Below are positions 34,760-44,914 of a stretch of DNA of 64,000 nucleotides, piece by piece. The translations under genes were made by a program, and so were the position numbers. Within the stretch, counting starts at the first letter, position 1. Every line of letters begins with the position of its first letter. This DNA is from Neobacillus citreus (GTDB lineage: Bacteria; Bacillota; Bacilli; Bacillales; Cytobacillaceae): the NCBI RefSeq assembly GCF_018343545.2, contig NZ_JAGYPE020000010.1, positions 17,601 through 81,600 of the forward strand, in the 5' to 3' direction. Under the pieces are notes generated by a model that was given only the letters and a program-made list of their open reading frames with translations, ran no database searches and had not been told where the DNA came from.

Positions 34760-35812
34760 ATGAGTGAGCAGGAAAAGATTCGCCTAACCTCTTTATCAAC
34801 TAAGGCTGGTTGAGGCTGTAAAATTGGTCCAGAGGACCTGACGCAAGTTTTGCGTCTTTTACCAAAACAAGACCCTGTTCCCGAATTACTTGTCGGGAAT
34901 GAAACTAGCGATGATGCGGGTGTGTATCAATTAACGGATACGATTGCGCTGATTCAAACAGTAGACTACTTTACTCCAATTGTGGACGACCCGTATATGT
35001 TCGGCCAGATTGCAGCCGCAAATTCATTAAGCGATGTGTACGCGATGGGTGGAGAACCGAAGACTGTATTGAATATTGTCGGCTACCCTATAAAAAAACT
35101 CGGAGCGGATATGCTTGCAGATATTTTACGCGGTGCTGCAGATAAAGTTAAAGAAGCTGGGGCCCTCACGGTTGGCGGCCATTCCATCGATGATCAGGAA
35201 CCGAAATTTGGGTTATCCGTGACAGGAATTGTCCATCCGGAAAAAGTTTGGAAAAATGTCGGTGCAAAGCCAGGAGATATCCTTATATTGACAAAACCAA
35301 TTGGCGTTGGAATCTTGACAACCGGGATTAAAAGAAATGCCGTAACTCCGGAGCAAGAACAAGCCGTGACAGAAACAATGGCAATGCTGAATAAAACCGC
35401 TGCTGAAGAGCTCTTCCCATTTACTCCTAGTGCTGTGACTGATGTAACCGGCTTTGGCCTGTTAGGACACGGAAGTGAAATGGCACGAGGGAGTGATGTG
35501 AGCTTTGAAATTTCATTTAACCAGGTGCCAATTCTTGAAGGGGCCATCGAATTAGCGAAAAATGGCGTAGTCCCAGGCGGCTCTAAGTCTAATCATAAAT
35601 GGTTATCTAATGACGTTGTGTACGAGGACATTCTTCCTGAAGAACAGCTTGTTTTATGTGATGCGATTACTTCAGGGGGATTACTTGTATCGATTGCCGA
35701 AGATGATGCAAAGCGGTATATGGATAACTTGCATTCGCGTGGATTAGCGAAAGCCTCCATCATTGGTCGAGTAACCAAGAAAAATGACAAATTAATCTAT
35801 GTGAAAAGATAA
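34760..35812 (+). CDS. selD: selenide, water dikinase (selenophosphate synthetase), itself a selenoprotein
   Basis: 350 residues when TGA 34811-34813 is read as Sec18. The N-terminal loop becomes TKAG-U-GCKIGPED, with U18 where E. coli SelD has catalytic Cys17 and K21 equivalent to Lys20. The AIR-synthase-like fold follows: TSDDAGVY, ANSLSDVYAMGG, VGGHSIDDQEPKFG, DVTGFGLLGHG. SelD makes selenophosphate from selenide and ATP for SelA. GGGAGGT precedes the ATG. Length-based callers start the gene after the UGA and lose the catalytic loop. A 5-bp hairpin lies 12 nt after the UGA. Confidence 0.97.
34826..34838 (+). promoter_or_regulatory. putative SECIS hairpin of selD
   Basis: GGTCC-AGA-GGACC, perfect 5-bp stem, 12 nt downstream of the UGA. 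Confidence 0.65.
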
Positions 35813-35842
35813 CAGCGAAGCTTTGAGAGCTTCGCTGTTTTT
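35811..35842. terminator. bidirectional terminator between selD and tdh
   Basis: AACAGCGAAGC / GCTTCGCTGTT, 11-bp stem followed by T5 on the + strand; it starts within the selD stop codon. Confidence 0.93.
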
Positions 35843-35844
35843 CT

Positions 35845-36807
35845 TTAACTTGGGATTTTCAATTGAAATTTTTGGCTTAATTTATCAAGCATATCTTTCG
35901 TCATTTTATCTAAGTCATAGTCGAATTTGAAGCCCCACTCTTCCTTAGCCGCACTGGAATCGATAGAGTTTGGCCAGCTTTCCGCAATTTTCTGGCGAGT
36001 TGGGTCGACATTGTAATTCATTTTGAATCCAGGTATATATTTTCTGATGCTTGCCGCGATTTCTTCTGGGTCGAAACTCATCGCAGACACGTTAAAGGAA
36101 TTGCGGTGTTTCAACTTAGAACCATCCGCTTCCATTAAATCCACAATGGCATTCAATGCATCCGGCATATACATCATGTCCATATAGGTGCCTTTATCGA
36201 TATACGATGTATAGCGCCCATTTTTTACTGCTTCATAATAAATTTCCACAGCGTAGTCGGTAGTACCGCCTCCAGGGAGTGCCACATAGGAAATCAATCC
36301 AGGGAAACGCAAACCGCGTGTGTCAACACCGAATTTTTCAAAGTAATAATCCGCCAAAAGTTCACCGGCTACTTTATTGACACCATACATGGTGGTAGGG
36401 CGCATAATCGTATCCTGTGGTGTATTGTCTTTCGGTGTTGATGGACCAAAAGCACCAATTGAGCTTGGGGTGAAAAATTGTGCATTCATTTCGCGAGCTG
36501 TCTCTAGCGCATTTAACAGTCCGCCCATATTCAAGTTCCAAGCGAAAACTGGTTTTGCTTCGGCAGTGGCCGACAATAGGGCCGCTAAATGCATGACCGT
36601 ATCCACCTTATATTTTCGCGCAGTCTCCACCATTGTTTTCCCATCGGTCACATCAACAACCTCAAATGGACCGCTTAATGCCGCTTCGCTGTTGTTTTTC
36701 TTAATATCGGTGGCGATGACATTGTCAGCCCCGTAAATATCTCTCAGCTTTAAGGTTAGCTCTGAACCAATTTGCCCTAAAGCACCCGTTATTAATATAC
36801 GTTTCAT
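35845..36807 (-). CDS. tdh: L-threonine 3-dehydrogenase, SDR (epimerase-like) type
   Basis: 320 residues of the extended short-chain dehydrogenase family: NAD-binding GALGQIG (residues 8-14), catalytic Y141-x3-K145 (YGVNK) and S115-S116 in TPSSIGAFG. Its place directly after kbl identifies it as the SDR-type threonine dehydrogenase rather than a sugar epimerase. It oxidises threonine to 2-amino-3-ketobutyrate, which the neighbouring Kbl splits. It follows kbl by about 27 bp in one operon. Confidence 0.9.
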   Translation of the reverse strand: MKRILITGALGQIGSELTLKLRDIYGADNVIATDIKKNNSEAALSGPFEVVDVTDGKTMVETARKYKVDTVMHLAALLSATAEAKPVFAWNLNMGGLLNALETAREMNAQFFTPSSIGAFGPSTPKDNTPQDTIMRPTTMYGVNKVAGELLADYYFEKFGVDTRGLRFPGLISYVALPGGGTTDYAVEIYYEAVKNGRYTSYIDKGTYMDMMYMPDALNAIVDLMEADGSKLKHRNSFNVSAMSFDPEEIAASIRKYIPGFKMNYNVDPTRQKIAESWPNSIDSSAAKEEWGFKFDYDLDKMTKDMLDKLSQKFQLKIPS

Positions 36808-36834
36808 CTATATCATCCTCTGTCAGTAAAATCT

Positions 36835-38025
36835 TTAAATAATTCCTAATTCCTTGCCGACTTTTTCGTAAATGGCGATGGCCTTATCAAGCATTTCTTT
36901 CGTATGGGCAGCTGTCGGCATATTGCGGACCCGTCCTGTCCCGCGAGGAACGGTCGGGAATACGATCGCCTTCGCATAAACCCCTTCTTCATTTAACCGT
37001 CTGCTAAAATCCTGAGTTAATTTTTCATCGCCAATGATACATGGAGTAATCGGCGTTTCACTGTTTCCAATATTAAAGCCCAAGTCCTTTAATCCTTTTT
37101 TCAAATAGTTTCCGTTTTCCCAAAGCTTTTTATTAAGCTCAGTACTTTCCATTAAAATCTCGATTGCACGTTTGCTTGCAGCCACATCAGCAGGTGTTAG
37201 GGAAGTGGAAAATAAGAACGGACGGCTGCGAACCTTCAGCCAATCAATTAAGTTTTGCTTTCCAGCAACATAACCGCCGACAACTCCGATTGCTTTTGAT
37301 AGAGTACCAATTTGAAAATCGATCTTATCGGAAAGTCCAAAATGTTTGACCGTCCCTGCACCATCACCGAGTACACCTGAACCATGTGCATCGTCTACAT
37401 AGGTAATCAAGTCAAATTCCTCAGCAATTTTCACGATTTCTGGCAGCAGTGCGATATCCCCGTCCATCGAAAAAACGCCATCGGTAATGACCATCACTTT
37501 GTTATACTGACCAGACTCGACTGCTTCTTTGGCTTTGGCGCGCAAATCTTCCATATCAGAATGGTTGAATCGAATTATCTTAGCTCTTGACAATCTGCAT
37601 CCGTCAATAATAGAGGCGTGGTTAAGTTCATCTGATAATATCGCATCGTTTTGATCCATGACAGCGGAAATAGCCGCCATGTTACAATTAAAACCTGATT
37701 GATAAGCTATGGCTGCTTCTGTATGTTTAAACTCAGCTAATTTTTCCTCCAGTTCCAGATGAAGCTTGAGAGTTCCATTAATAGTCCGAACAGCTCCTGC
37801 TCCCACTCCGTATTTTTCAAGCGCTTCAGCAGCAGCTTTTTTCAACCGTTCATCGGTTGCTAATCCTAAATAATTATTGGAAGAAAGATTGACAAGTTCC
37901 TTGCCGTTAATCGTAATCACCGGTCCATTTGGACTTTCAAGCGGATCGATGACGTTATATAGGCCTTTTCCCTTTAAATCCTCAAGATTTTCATTTAAAA
38001 AATGCTCTAACTTTTTACTGGACAT
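36835..38025 (-). CDS. kbl: glycine C-acetyltransferase (2-amino-3-ketobutyrate CoA ligase)
   Basis: 396 residues, alpha-oxoamine synthase family. The PLP lysine is K244 in [15 protein letters not shown], with [11 protein letters not shown] and [11 protein letters not shown] also intact. It converts 2-amino-3-ketobutyrate plus CoA to glycine and acetyl-CoA, completing threonine catabolism with tdh. 8-amino-7-oxononanoate synthase (BioF) is the main look-alike; the tdh neighbour settles the call. AAAGGAGG precedes the ATG. Two matching 19-bp palindromes upstream suggest a dedicated repressor. Confidence 0.93.
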   Translation of the reverse strand: MSSKKLEHFLNENLEDLKGKGLYNVIDPLESPNGPVITINGKELVNLSSNNYLGLATDERLKKAAAEALEKYGVGAGAVRTINGTLKLHLELEEKLAEFKHTEAAIAYQSGFNCNMAAISAVMDQNDAILSDELNHASIIDGCRLSRAKIIRFNHSDMEDLRAKAKEAVESGQYNKVMVITDGVFSMDGDIALLPEIVKIAEEFDLITYVDDAHGSGVLGDGAGTVKHFGLSDKIDFQIGTLSKAIGVVGGYVAGKQNLIDWLKVRSRPFLFSTSLTPADVAASKRAIEILMESTELNKKLWENGNYLKKGLKDLGFNIGNSETPITPCIIGDEKLTQDFSRRLNEEGVYAKAIVFPTVPRGTGRVRNMPTAAHTKEMLDKAIAIYEKVGKELGII

Positions 38026-38081
38026 ATAAAATCCTCCTTTATCATGAAAAACGATGTTTATGTATTTTTTAAAAATACAAT

Positions 38082-38100
38082 TGTCCTCCTGAGGCGGACA
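38082..38100 (-). promoter_or_regulatory. palindromic operator 1 of kbl-tdh
   Basis: TGTCC-TCCTGAGGC-GGACA, nearly perfect dyad in the kbl leader, about 57 bp before the start codon. It shares the TGTyC...GGACA pattern with the site at 38169-38187. Confidence 0.65.
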
Positions 38101-38168
38101 TTTATTTTCCTTATAAACCCTGTTATAAAAGGATTCATTTACTATACTTTATCACATTTCCACAAGAA

Positions 38169-38187
38169 TGTTCACCCCAGGTGGACA
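38169..38187 (-). promoter_or_regulatory. palindromic operator 2 of kbl-tdh
   Basis: TGTTC-ACCCCAGGT-GGACA. Centre-to-centre distance to operator 1 is 87 bp, close to eight helical turns, so looping between the two is possible. Confidence 0.65.
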
Positions 38188-38228
38188 TTTTTTTAAAATA
38201 TTTTTTATTAGATTGCCCATTTGAGTCG

Positions 38229-38267
38229 CAAAAAAAAGAACCCTTCCAAAATGGAAAGGTTCCAAAA
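38229..38267 (-). terminator. terminator of the carboxylase gene
   Basis: GAACCTTTCC / GGAAGGGTTC stem followed by T8 on the minus strand, just after the stop codon. Confidence 0.9.
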
Positions 38268-38269
38268 GT

Positions 38270-39817
38270 TTATATACCTGTCGGCCAAGTCGCTAGCAGC
38301 CTCTCACTTTTTTCACGCTTTGAGGTTAATAAGTATTCAAGTGACTGGCACAGGAATTTTCGTGTTTCATTGGGCTGGATGACATCGTCAATCAAATGCT
38401 TCGCTGCTGCTTTATATGGTGAACTATCAAATGACCAAAGTTCCAAAAGTTTTTTTCGTTCCTCGCTTGGATTTTCAGCGCGGGCCAATTCGCGGCCAAA
38501 CACGACATTCACCCCCACTTCTGGTCCAGTAAAATTAATTTCCGCGCTAGGCCACGCGACCACTAAATCACCGCCCATGCCCGGACCGCACATATTCCCG
38601 TATGCAGCACCGATACTTTTACGGATGACAACGGAGATTTTCGGTACAGTCGATAATGCCAACGCCTGATTCCAGACCATAATTTTTGTTGGCATTTTTG
38701 CCTTCTCCGCCTCGCTGCTGATGCGGAAACCTGGGGTATCGTGCAGAAAGATCAGCGGGATATGATAGGAATCACAAAGGCAAATAAACTCAGTCGCCTT
38801 TTGACACTCATGCGGTCCAGGTGCCCCCGCAAATTGGTTTGGCTGGTTGGCGATAATTCCGACCACATGCCCGCTCAAATGGGCAAACGATGTAATTAAG
38901 CCTTTGCCGAATTTCCGTTGATATTCGTAAAAGATGCTATCGTCAACAATCGTTTCAATAATTTTTTTCATATCATAGACGCGGTTGTTTTGCTGCGGCA
39001 GTATATTGAAAACTTCATCCACCAAGCGGTATGGATCATCATTCGTCTGTCTCATTTGCGGGCGTTCATCACTGTTTTGCGGCATATATGAAAAAAAGGT
39101 TTTCAACTGGTCAAAGCAGTCTTCTTCCGTTGCCCCATCATCATCAATTTGCCCGGTAAAGCGGTTATGAATATCGACCCCGCCTAATTCTTCCGGTATC
39201 ATCCTCTGCCCGTTCGCGAGCTCAAGCATCCGTGGTCCGGCAATCGCCATACAGGTTCCTTGCAGCTGGGTGACGAAATCGGAAGAAACAGCAGTCCATG
39301 TAGGACCTCCAAAGCTATCTCCCAAGATGGCCGTCATCGTCGGTACTTGGCGGTGAACTGTCAGCATCTCACGCGGGAAAAGCTTATCGCTGAAACCGTC
39401 TGAACCCATTCCATCCGGCATCCGCAATCCGCCGCCTTCATGCAGTGCAAACATTGGGAGGCCGTTTTTAACCGCAAACTCATGGATACTTTTGGATTTT
39501 CGCATGTGAACGGCACCTTCCGTCCCGGCAAAAACAGTCTTGTCCCCGGCCTGAATGACGGCTGACCGGCCATTCACTTTACCGACACCAATGATAAGTC
39601 CATCCCCATAGCTTTTATGCTCGGCTCCCTTTACATCAGATGTATTTAACATGCCAAGCTCCATAAAGCTCCCTGCATCAGCAAATTTTTCAATTCTTTC
39701 GCGTGCAGTTAATAGTCCGCGTTCGTGCTGGGCAGCGATTTTATCACAACCACCACCTAAAAGTGCCGCTTCTTTTCTTTCCTGTAAATCCTTTGATAAT
39801 TTTTGTAATAACTCCAT
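38270..39817 (-). CDS. acyl-CoA carboxylase carboxyltransferase (beta) subunit
   Basis: 515 residues with both crotonase-like halves: the N-terminal carboxyltransferase domain (GDGLIIGVGKVNGR, GEGG-like EGGGLRMPDG) and the C-terminal one (GLITSFAHLSGH, DTPGF, GAAYGNMCGPGMGGD). It resembles PccB/MmdA and B. subtilis YngE, which carboxylate acyl- or methylcrotonyl-type CoAs with a biotinylated alpha subunit. No biotin carboxylase gene is nearby, so the partner must be encoded elsewhere. It lies 11 bp after the ligase gene, forming an activation-carboxylation pair. Substrate unknown. Confidence 0.88.
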   Translation of the reverse strand: MELLQKLSKDLQERKEAALLGGGCDKIAAQHERGLLTARERIEKFADAGSFMELGMLNTSDVKGAEHKSYGDGLIIGVGKVNGRSAVIQAGDKTVFAGTEGAVHMRKSKSIHEFAVKNGLPMFALHEGGGLRMPDGMGSDGFSDKLFPREMLTVHRQVPTMTAILGDSFGGPTWTAVSSDFVTQLQGTCMAIAGPRMLELANGQRMIPEELGGVDIHNRFTGQIDDDGATEEDCFDQLKTFFSYMPQNSDERPQMRQTNDDPYRLVDEVFNILPQQNNRVYDMKKIIETIVDDSIFYEYQRKFGKGLITSFAHLSGHVVGIIANQPNQFAGAPGPHECQKATEFICLCDSYHIPLIFLHDTPGFRISSEAEKAKMPTKIMVWNQALALSTVPKISVVIRKSIGAAYGNMCGPGMGGDLVVAWPSAEINFTGPEVGVNVVFGRELARAENPSEERKKLLELWSFDSSPYKAAAKHLIDDVIQPNETRKFLCQSLEYLLTSKREKSERLLATWPTGI

Positions 39818-39828
39818 TGTATAATCTC

Positions 39829-41484
39829 CTACTCTTCTTTTAATAATTTTCGCAATACCTTTCCGGATGATGTTGCCGGCAGCTGATCAATGAATTCTAT
39901 ATAACGTGGATATTTATACGCAGCCATGTTTTCTTTTGCCCATGAGATGATCGCGTCAGGAGTCAAGCCTTCCTTATTCGAATCCTGCAGTACGACAAAT
40001 GCTTTGACAACTTCTCCTTTTACAGGATCAGGCACGCCGATAACGGCTGATTGGCGAATAGCCGGATGTAAATTGAGAAGTGCTTCGACGTCTTCTGGAA
40101 AAATACTGTAGCCTGAGCTTTTTATCATTTCTTTTACTCGTCCCATGAAATACAAATATCCATCCTCGTCAAGGCGTCCGATATCACCAGTATGAACCCA
40201 ACCGTCCCTTAGCGTTTCGGCTGTTGCTTCCGGCCGGTTTAAATACCCCTTAAACACACCCGGATTTTTCACGACAATTTCACCCTGCTCACCTGCAGGC
40301 ACTTCCTCACCTGTTTCGATATGAAGGATGCGAATTTCTGTATCAAAAGTAGGGATTCCACAGGAACCAAACTTCACTTTATCCTTTGGCATAAACGTGT
40401 CACATGTATGAGTTTCACTTAAACCATAGGAAGCCTCGTATAACGGGCAGCCCTTCGTAACCGCTTTCCATTTGTCTGAAAGCTCTTGTGTGACCTGAAC
40501 TCCAAAGCTGGTGGCCAGATTGGTTGTTAAACTGGACAAGTCTCTTTCGGCAATGCCTGGAATTTGTAAAATGGCCCAATTCATCGGCGCGATGCTATAC
40601 CAATAGGAAACACGGTACTTTTCTATGGCGTCAACCGTTGCAAGCGGATCAAAACGAGTAAATAACACACATGGCCTGCCCGAATAAATGGTTGAATTTA
40701 ACCCCATCAACATACCAGCAATATGGCATAATGGAGCACTTGCCAATAAAATTTCATCGTCCTTCATAACGTTTGAATGGGTAGCGGCTGCTGATTTAAA
40801 AAGGGCATTACCAAATGAGAGCATAGCTCCTTTTGGGCGTCCGGTGGTTCCGGAGGTAAAGACCATTAACCCAATATCATTCCACAAATCAACTTGCTCA
40901 GTATGTTCGTCAGGATTTTCAGTTTGAAGGATCGTGGTGAAATCATCTGCTTCTGTGAGGTGGTGTTTTGGTACAAGCAATTCTTCTGGAAACTTCCATT
41001 CAGGCTGGTCTGGGAGAAAATCTTGATAGTTAGCAGTCACGATAAAGCTAAGGCTGCGGGACTTTTCCATCGCTTTTTTGACAAGAGGGTAAATTTCTGC
41101 ACCAGCTACAATCCCTTCAATTGGTGCTTCTTCGAAATAATAGGCCAATTCATTTTCTTTAAACATTGGGTTCAGCGGCACAACCGTTCCACCTAGTTTT
41201 TGTATGGCGAAATGAGCAATAATATATTGCGGACAGTTTTGCAAATAAAGGGCGATGCAGCTGCCTTTCTTAACCCCTTTTTTATGTAAATAGCCAGCAA
41301 AGCGATTCACGTACTCCAAGAGTTGTCCCCAAGTGACCTCTTGTCCATAAAAAATATAGGCAGTGTCATTTGGGCGCTCGTTCCCATGCTGCTCTAAATA
41401 AGCAAAAAGTGGTTTTTCACCTTGTAAATAGGTAAAGTTGGCAGGTACATCAGCTGGCCAATATGGGCGGATTTTTTCAACCAT
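39829..41484 (-). CDS. AMP-dependent acyl-CoA synthetase/ligase
   Basis: 551 residues of the ANL superfamily: P-loop VFTSGTTGRPKGAM, A5 motif YGLSETHTCD, hinge HTGDIGRLDEDGYLYFMGR and the C-terminal catalytic Lys in TSSGKVLRK. It activates a carboxylic acid to its CoA ester through an acyl-AMP. Being first in a two-gene operon with an acyl-CoA carboxylase suggests a medium- or branched-chain acid catabolic route; specificity is not readable. A CTAACCGGTTAG palindrome sits about 55 bp upstream of the start, a likely repressor site. Confidence 0.9.
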   Translation of the reverse strand: MVEKIRPYWPADVPANFTYLQGEKPLFAYLEQHGNERPNDTAYIFYGQEVTWGQLLEYVNRFAGYLHKKGVKKGSCIALYLQNCPQYIIAHFAIQKLGGTVVPLNPMFKENELAYYFEEAPIEGIVAGAEIYPLVKKAMEKSRSLSFIVTANYQDFLPDQPEWKFPEELLVPKHHLTEADDFTTILQTENPDEHTEQVDLWNDIGLMVFTSGTTGRPKGAMLSFGNALFKSAAATHSNVMKDDEILLASAPLCHIAGMLMGLNSTIYSGRPCVLFTRFDPLATVDAIEKYRVSYWYSIAPMNWAILQIPGIAERDLSSLTTNLATSFGVQVTQELSDKWKAVTKGCPLYEASYGLSETHTCDTFMPKDKVKFGSCGIPTFDTEIRILHIETGEEVPAGEQGEIVVKNPGVFKGYLNRPEATAETLRDGWVHTGDIGRLDEDGYLYFMGRVKEMIKSSGYSIFPEDVEALLNLHPAIRQSAVIGVPDPVKGEVVKAFVVLQDSNKEGLTPDAIISWAKENMAAYKYPRYIEFIDQLPATSSGKVLRKLLKEE

Positions 41485-41538
41485 CTTTCATTCCTCCAAT
41501 TATTCTTTATATGAAAATTATGATTGGGGCCAAACATC

Positions 41539-41550
41539 CTAACCGGTTAG
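41539..41550 (-). promoter_or_regulatory. palindrome upstream of the acyl-CoA ligase
   Basis: CTAACCGGTTAG is a perfect 12-bp palindrome in the operon's promoter region. TetR-type regulators of acyl-CoA metabolism bind sites of this kind; the regulator is not in this window. Confidence 0.5.
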
Positions 41551-41778
41551 TATCCCCTAGTGATATTTATTTACCTTTTCACAATTTTCTGATATATACG
41601 TACATTTTAATAGTAACTGAAATAGGTTAATTGTTCAATCCTTCTATGATACTTACGTGAAGGGTTTCTAAAAGACGAACAAAGCAAAAAAATAATTAGC
41701 ACATTATTCGCTTTTTGCGAAAAAAGTGATTGATTTCTCGATTTACCGTGATATAATTTGAAATGAATTCAATAAGGC

Positions 41779-41853
41779 TTCACTCATATAATCGCGGGAA
41801 TATGGCCCGCAAGTCTCTACCGAATTGCCGTAAACGATTCGACTATGAGTGGG
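41779..41853 (+). promoter_or_regulatory. purine riboswitch aptamer, guanine class
   Basis: All three helices and both loops of the purine aptamer are present: P1 CACTCATA / TATGAGTG, P2 loop around GAATATGGC, J2/3 AAGTCTCTACC, P3 and the GACTATGAG strand. The specifier base is C (GACTATG), giving guanine/hypoxanthine rather than adenine recognition. Ligand binding should favour the downstream terminator and shut off xpt-pbuX. Confidence 0.95.
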
Positions 41854-41911
41854 TAATGAGAACGGATGCTTTTCTTTTTAAGCGTACTTCCATTCTATTC
41901 CTTTCGGACAC

Positions 41912-41970
41912 TAAGCCCAAAGGCCATTACCTCACTCAATTTGATGTGGGGACGGCCTTTGGGTTTTTTA
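41912..41970 (+). terminator. riboswitch-controlled terminator of xpt-pbuX
   Basis: CCCAAAGGCC / GGCCTTTGGG stem with a long loop, followed by T6, between the aptamer and xpt. Confidence 0.92.
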
Positions 41971-41977
41971 TTTTTAA

Positions 41978-42585
<608 letters not shown>

Positions 42586-42586
<1 letters not shown>

Positions 42587-43896
42587 TGAAAAATTCAACA
42601 CTTAAAACAGCATCCCTTGGAATTCAGCATGTTCTCGCTATGTATGCAGGAGCAGTTATTGTTCCGCTGATTATTGGCGGTGCCCTCAATCTTTCGAACG
42701 AACAGCTTGCCTATCTAGTTTCTCTTGATATATTAACAAGCGGTATCGCTACATTATTACAGGTATGGCAGAATCGTTATTTTGGGATCGGTCTTCCGAT
42801 TGTCCTTGGCTGTACATTTACGGCAGTAGGCCCGATTATTGCCATTGGAAATCAGTATGGCATGTCCTCTATTTATGGTTCAATCCTAGTTTCCGGATTA
42901 ATTGTCATGTTGATTGCGAAATACTTTGGTAAACTGATTCACTTCTTCCCTCCAGTCGTAACGGGTTCAGTTGTGACGATTATTGGAACGACACTAATTC
43001 CTGTCGCAATGAATAATGTTGCCGGCGGTCAAGGCAGCCCTGATTTTGGTTCGATTTCAAACATTGCGCTGGCATTTGGTACGTTATTATTTATCATTAT
43101 TCTTTATCGTTTCTTTAAAGGTTTCATACGCGCTATTTCTATATTATTAGGCTTGATAGCAGGTACGATTGCTGCATCGTTCATGGGAAAAGTTAATTTT
43201 TCTGCAGTTGGTGATGCATCCTGGTTTCATATGGTAACACCTTTACATTTTGCAACTCCTTCTTTTGAACTGGCACCGATCATTACGATGACTATTGTAG
43301 CAATAGTAAGTCTTGTGGAATCAACTGGTGTTTATTTTGCCTTAAGTGATATCACGGGACGAAAGTTGACGGAACAGGATTTAGTGAAAGGGTATCGTGC
43401 AGAAGGATTGGCAAGTGTGATTGGGGCATTCTTTAATTCATTCCCGTACACCACTTACTCGCAAAATGTCGGGCTTGTCCAGTTTTCTGGTGTTAAGGAT
43501 AAGAGCGTTATTTATACAATGGGCGGAATTTTAATTTTTCTAGGGTTTGTACCGAAAATTGCGGCGTTAACAACAGTTATCCCGACTGCTGTACTTGGCG
43601 GAGCAATGGTTGCTATGTTTGGGATGGTCATTGCTTCTGGAATCAAGATGCTTAGTAAGGTAGACTTTTCTTCACAGGAGAACCTATTGATCATTGCTTG
43701 TTCTGTTGGAGTGGGCTTAGGTGTAACTACCGTTCCTGATTTATTTGCACATCTTCCTGAGAGTGTTAAGATTCTTACGAATAGCGGGATTGTCGCTGGC
43801 AGCTTAACAGCCATCTTCCTAAATATTGTCTTCAATGTCGTCAAACCCGCTAAGCGGACTCAAGCACAAACAGCAAAAGGCTTAAAAGTATCATAA
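42586..43896 (+). CDS. pbuX: xanthine permease
   Basis: 436 residues with about 14 membrane segments, NCS2/NAT family. The NAT signature region (Q-N-x-G-x-x-x-x-T/S) appears as SQNVGLVQFSGV, and the QH motif as GIQHVLAMYAGA near the N-terminus. It imports xanthine with protons, supplying Xpt. Same operon and riboswitch as xpt. Confidence 0.96.
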
Positions 43897-43903
43897 AAAT
43901 AAT

Positions 43904-43931
43904 CAGACGGGGCTGCTATCGGCCCCGTCTT
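43904..43931. terminator. bidirectional terminator after pbuX
   Basis: GACGGGGC / GGCCCCGTC stem with a short loop; its right arm includes the stop region of the convergent GerP-like gene. Confidence 0.85.
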
Positions 43932-44212
43932 CTATTTGCCGCCATATTTTTACCTCTATTTCCTGCACTTCCTGCTCTAGATTGTCTCGTATTTCCCGAA
44001 CCCAATAATCCCTGATTATCCGCAATTGATTGAAGCAGATTGCTTGCGGCAGTAAGTGCCGTATTTCCTGAACCACCGGGATCCGTATTTCCGGAGCCTG
44101 AACCTGAAACAGTATTGGTAATCGAAATGGGTGAAATAATCACTGCCCCGCCAAAGTTTACGATTCCTCCTGATACGGTTCCGATGCTGATACCATCCTT
44201 CAATATGCCCAT
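43916..44212 (-). CDS. GerPF/GerPA-like spore germination protein
   Basis: 98 residues. The N-terminal half, GTVSGGIVNFGGAVIISP followed by a Ser/Gly/Asn-rich stretch (SGSGSGNT), has the GerPA/GerPF pattern of ISPxSxxK/T after a beta strand. The C-terminal half is basic and Arg/Asn-rich (ending RRRGR), longer than usual. GerP proteins sit in the spore coat and help germinants pass. The other gerP genes are not here, so this is an orphan paralogue. AAGGAGGG precedes the chosen ATG. Confidence 0.7.
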   Translation of the reverse strand: MGILKDGISIGTVSGGIVNFGGAVIISPISITNTVSGSGSGNTDPGGSGNTALTAASNLLQSIADNQGLLGSGNTRQSRAGSAGNRGKNMAANRRRGR

Positions 44213-44296
44213 CGCCTTCCCTCCTTGTACGACTGTCATTTTTATTAGAGTATGTACAAGCAGCCAAGCCTGTTTATACAAATTCATCAATAAAAT

Positions 44297-44328
44297 AAAA
44301 AAAGAGAGAGCGTTTCTCTGCCTCTCTA
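44297..44328 (-). terminator. terminator of the 44342-44809 gene
   Basis: AGAGAG / CTCTCT stem with an 11-14 nt loop and T7-8 on the minus strand. Confidence 0.75.
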
Positions 44329-44341
44329 TGCAATCCTATTG

Positions 44342-44809
44342 TTAGCAAATCGACCTTTTCTCCAACCGGCATATCCATTTATAATACCCCAATAATATTA
44401 AAAGCAAAATGGGGTCTAAAATGGCAGCATGCCAAAGCTTCCACCAGCCGTAATGGAAGTAGCCCCAAGGTTCCGGAAATAGAGTAATCATCTCGTAAAC
44501 TAAGATCGCAATCACAAATAAAATGATAAAGGATACTTTTTTAACAAAAGGTCCTTTAAAAGGAAACCAATTTAAAAAAATCATGTTAACGGGTGGTACC
44601 ACAAATAAATGCGGAATTATGCCAGCCCATTCCACATCTTTACCAAAATACCAGTAGGCGTGGTATTTAATTTCTACCAAAACATCGAAGGTGCTTTGAA
44701 AGGCAATTGTAAAGCACCAAATGTGAACAATTTGATTGGCAGTTAAAACCCTATTTTCCTTAAAAGCGATAAAATTAAAAATGAGGATGGCGATAATTAA
44801 TCCAATCAT
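44342..44809 (-). CDS. CBO0543-family integral membrane protein
   Basis: 155 residues with five predicted membrane helices and aromatic-rich loops (WYFGKDVEW, EPWGYFHYGWWKLWHA). This pattern fits the CBO0543 family of Bacillus/Clostridium spore formers, of unknown function. No catalytic or metal motif is evident. Monocistronic, convergent with nothing; upstream lies the leader of the transporter operon. Confidence 0.65.
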   Translation of the reverse strand: MIGLIIAILIFNFIAFKENRVLTANQIVHIWCFTIAFQSTFDVLVEIKYHAYWYFGKDVEWAGIIPHLFVVPPVNMIFLNWFPFKGPFVKKVSFIILFVIAILVYEMITLFPEPWGYFHYGWWKLWHAAILDPILLLILLGYYKWICRLEKRSIC

Positions 44810-44914
44810 ACATTTATCCTTTTTTCCTTAAATTGCCTCCAAAATCAAAACCTATTCATTTCTTCTGACACTATTTTTTCGTCACAGCAAACTGTATAAA
44901 TTGAAATTTTGTGC

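Noticed and set aside
34811..34813. TGA in selD taken as a frameshift or pseudogene mark
   Set aside because: It replaces exactly the catalytic Cys codon, the frame is otherwise intact, selA is present and a hairpin follows; Sec is the better explanation.
31813..35845. tRNA-Sec (selC) and selB near selA-selD
   Set aside because: I looked through the intergenic gaps of this locus and found no roughly 95-nt tRNA-like fold with a TCA anticodon and no elongation-factor-like frame; they are probably elsewhere in the genome. A tRNA scan would settle it.
44016..44267. 83-codon frame overlapping the GerP-like gene
   Set aside because: Same strand, different frame, no ribosome site, low-complexity composition produced by the Ser/Gly/Asn-rich real gene.
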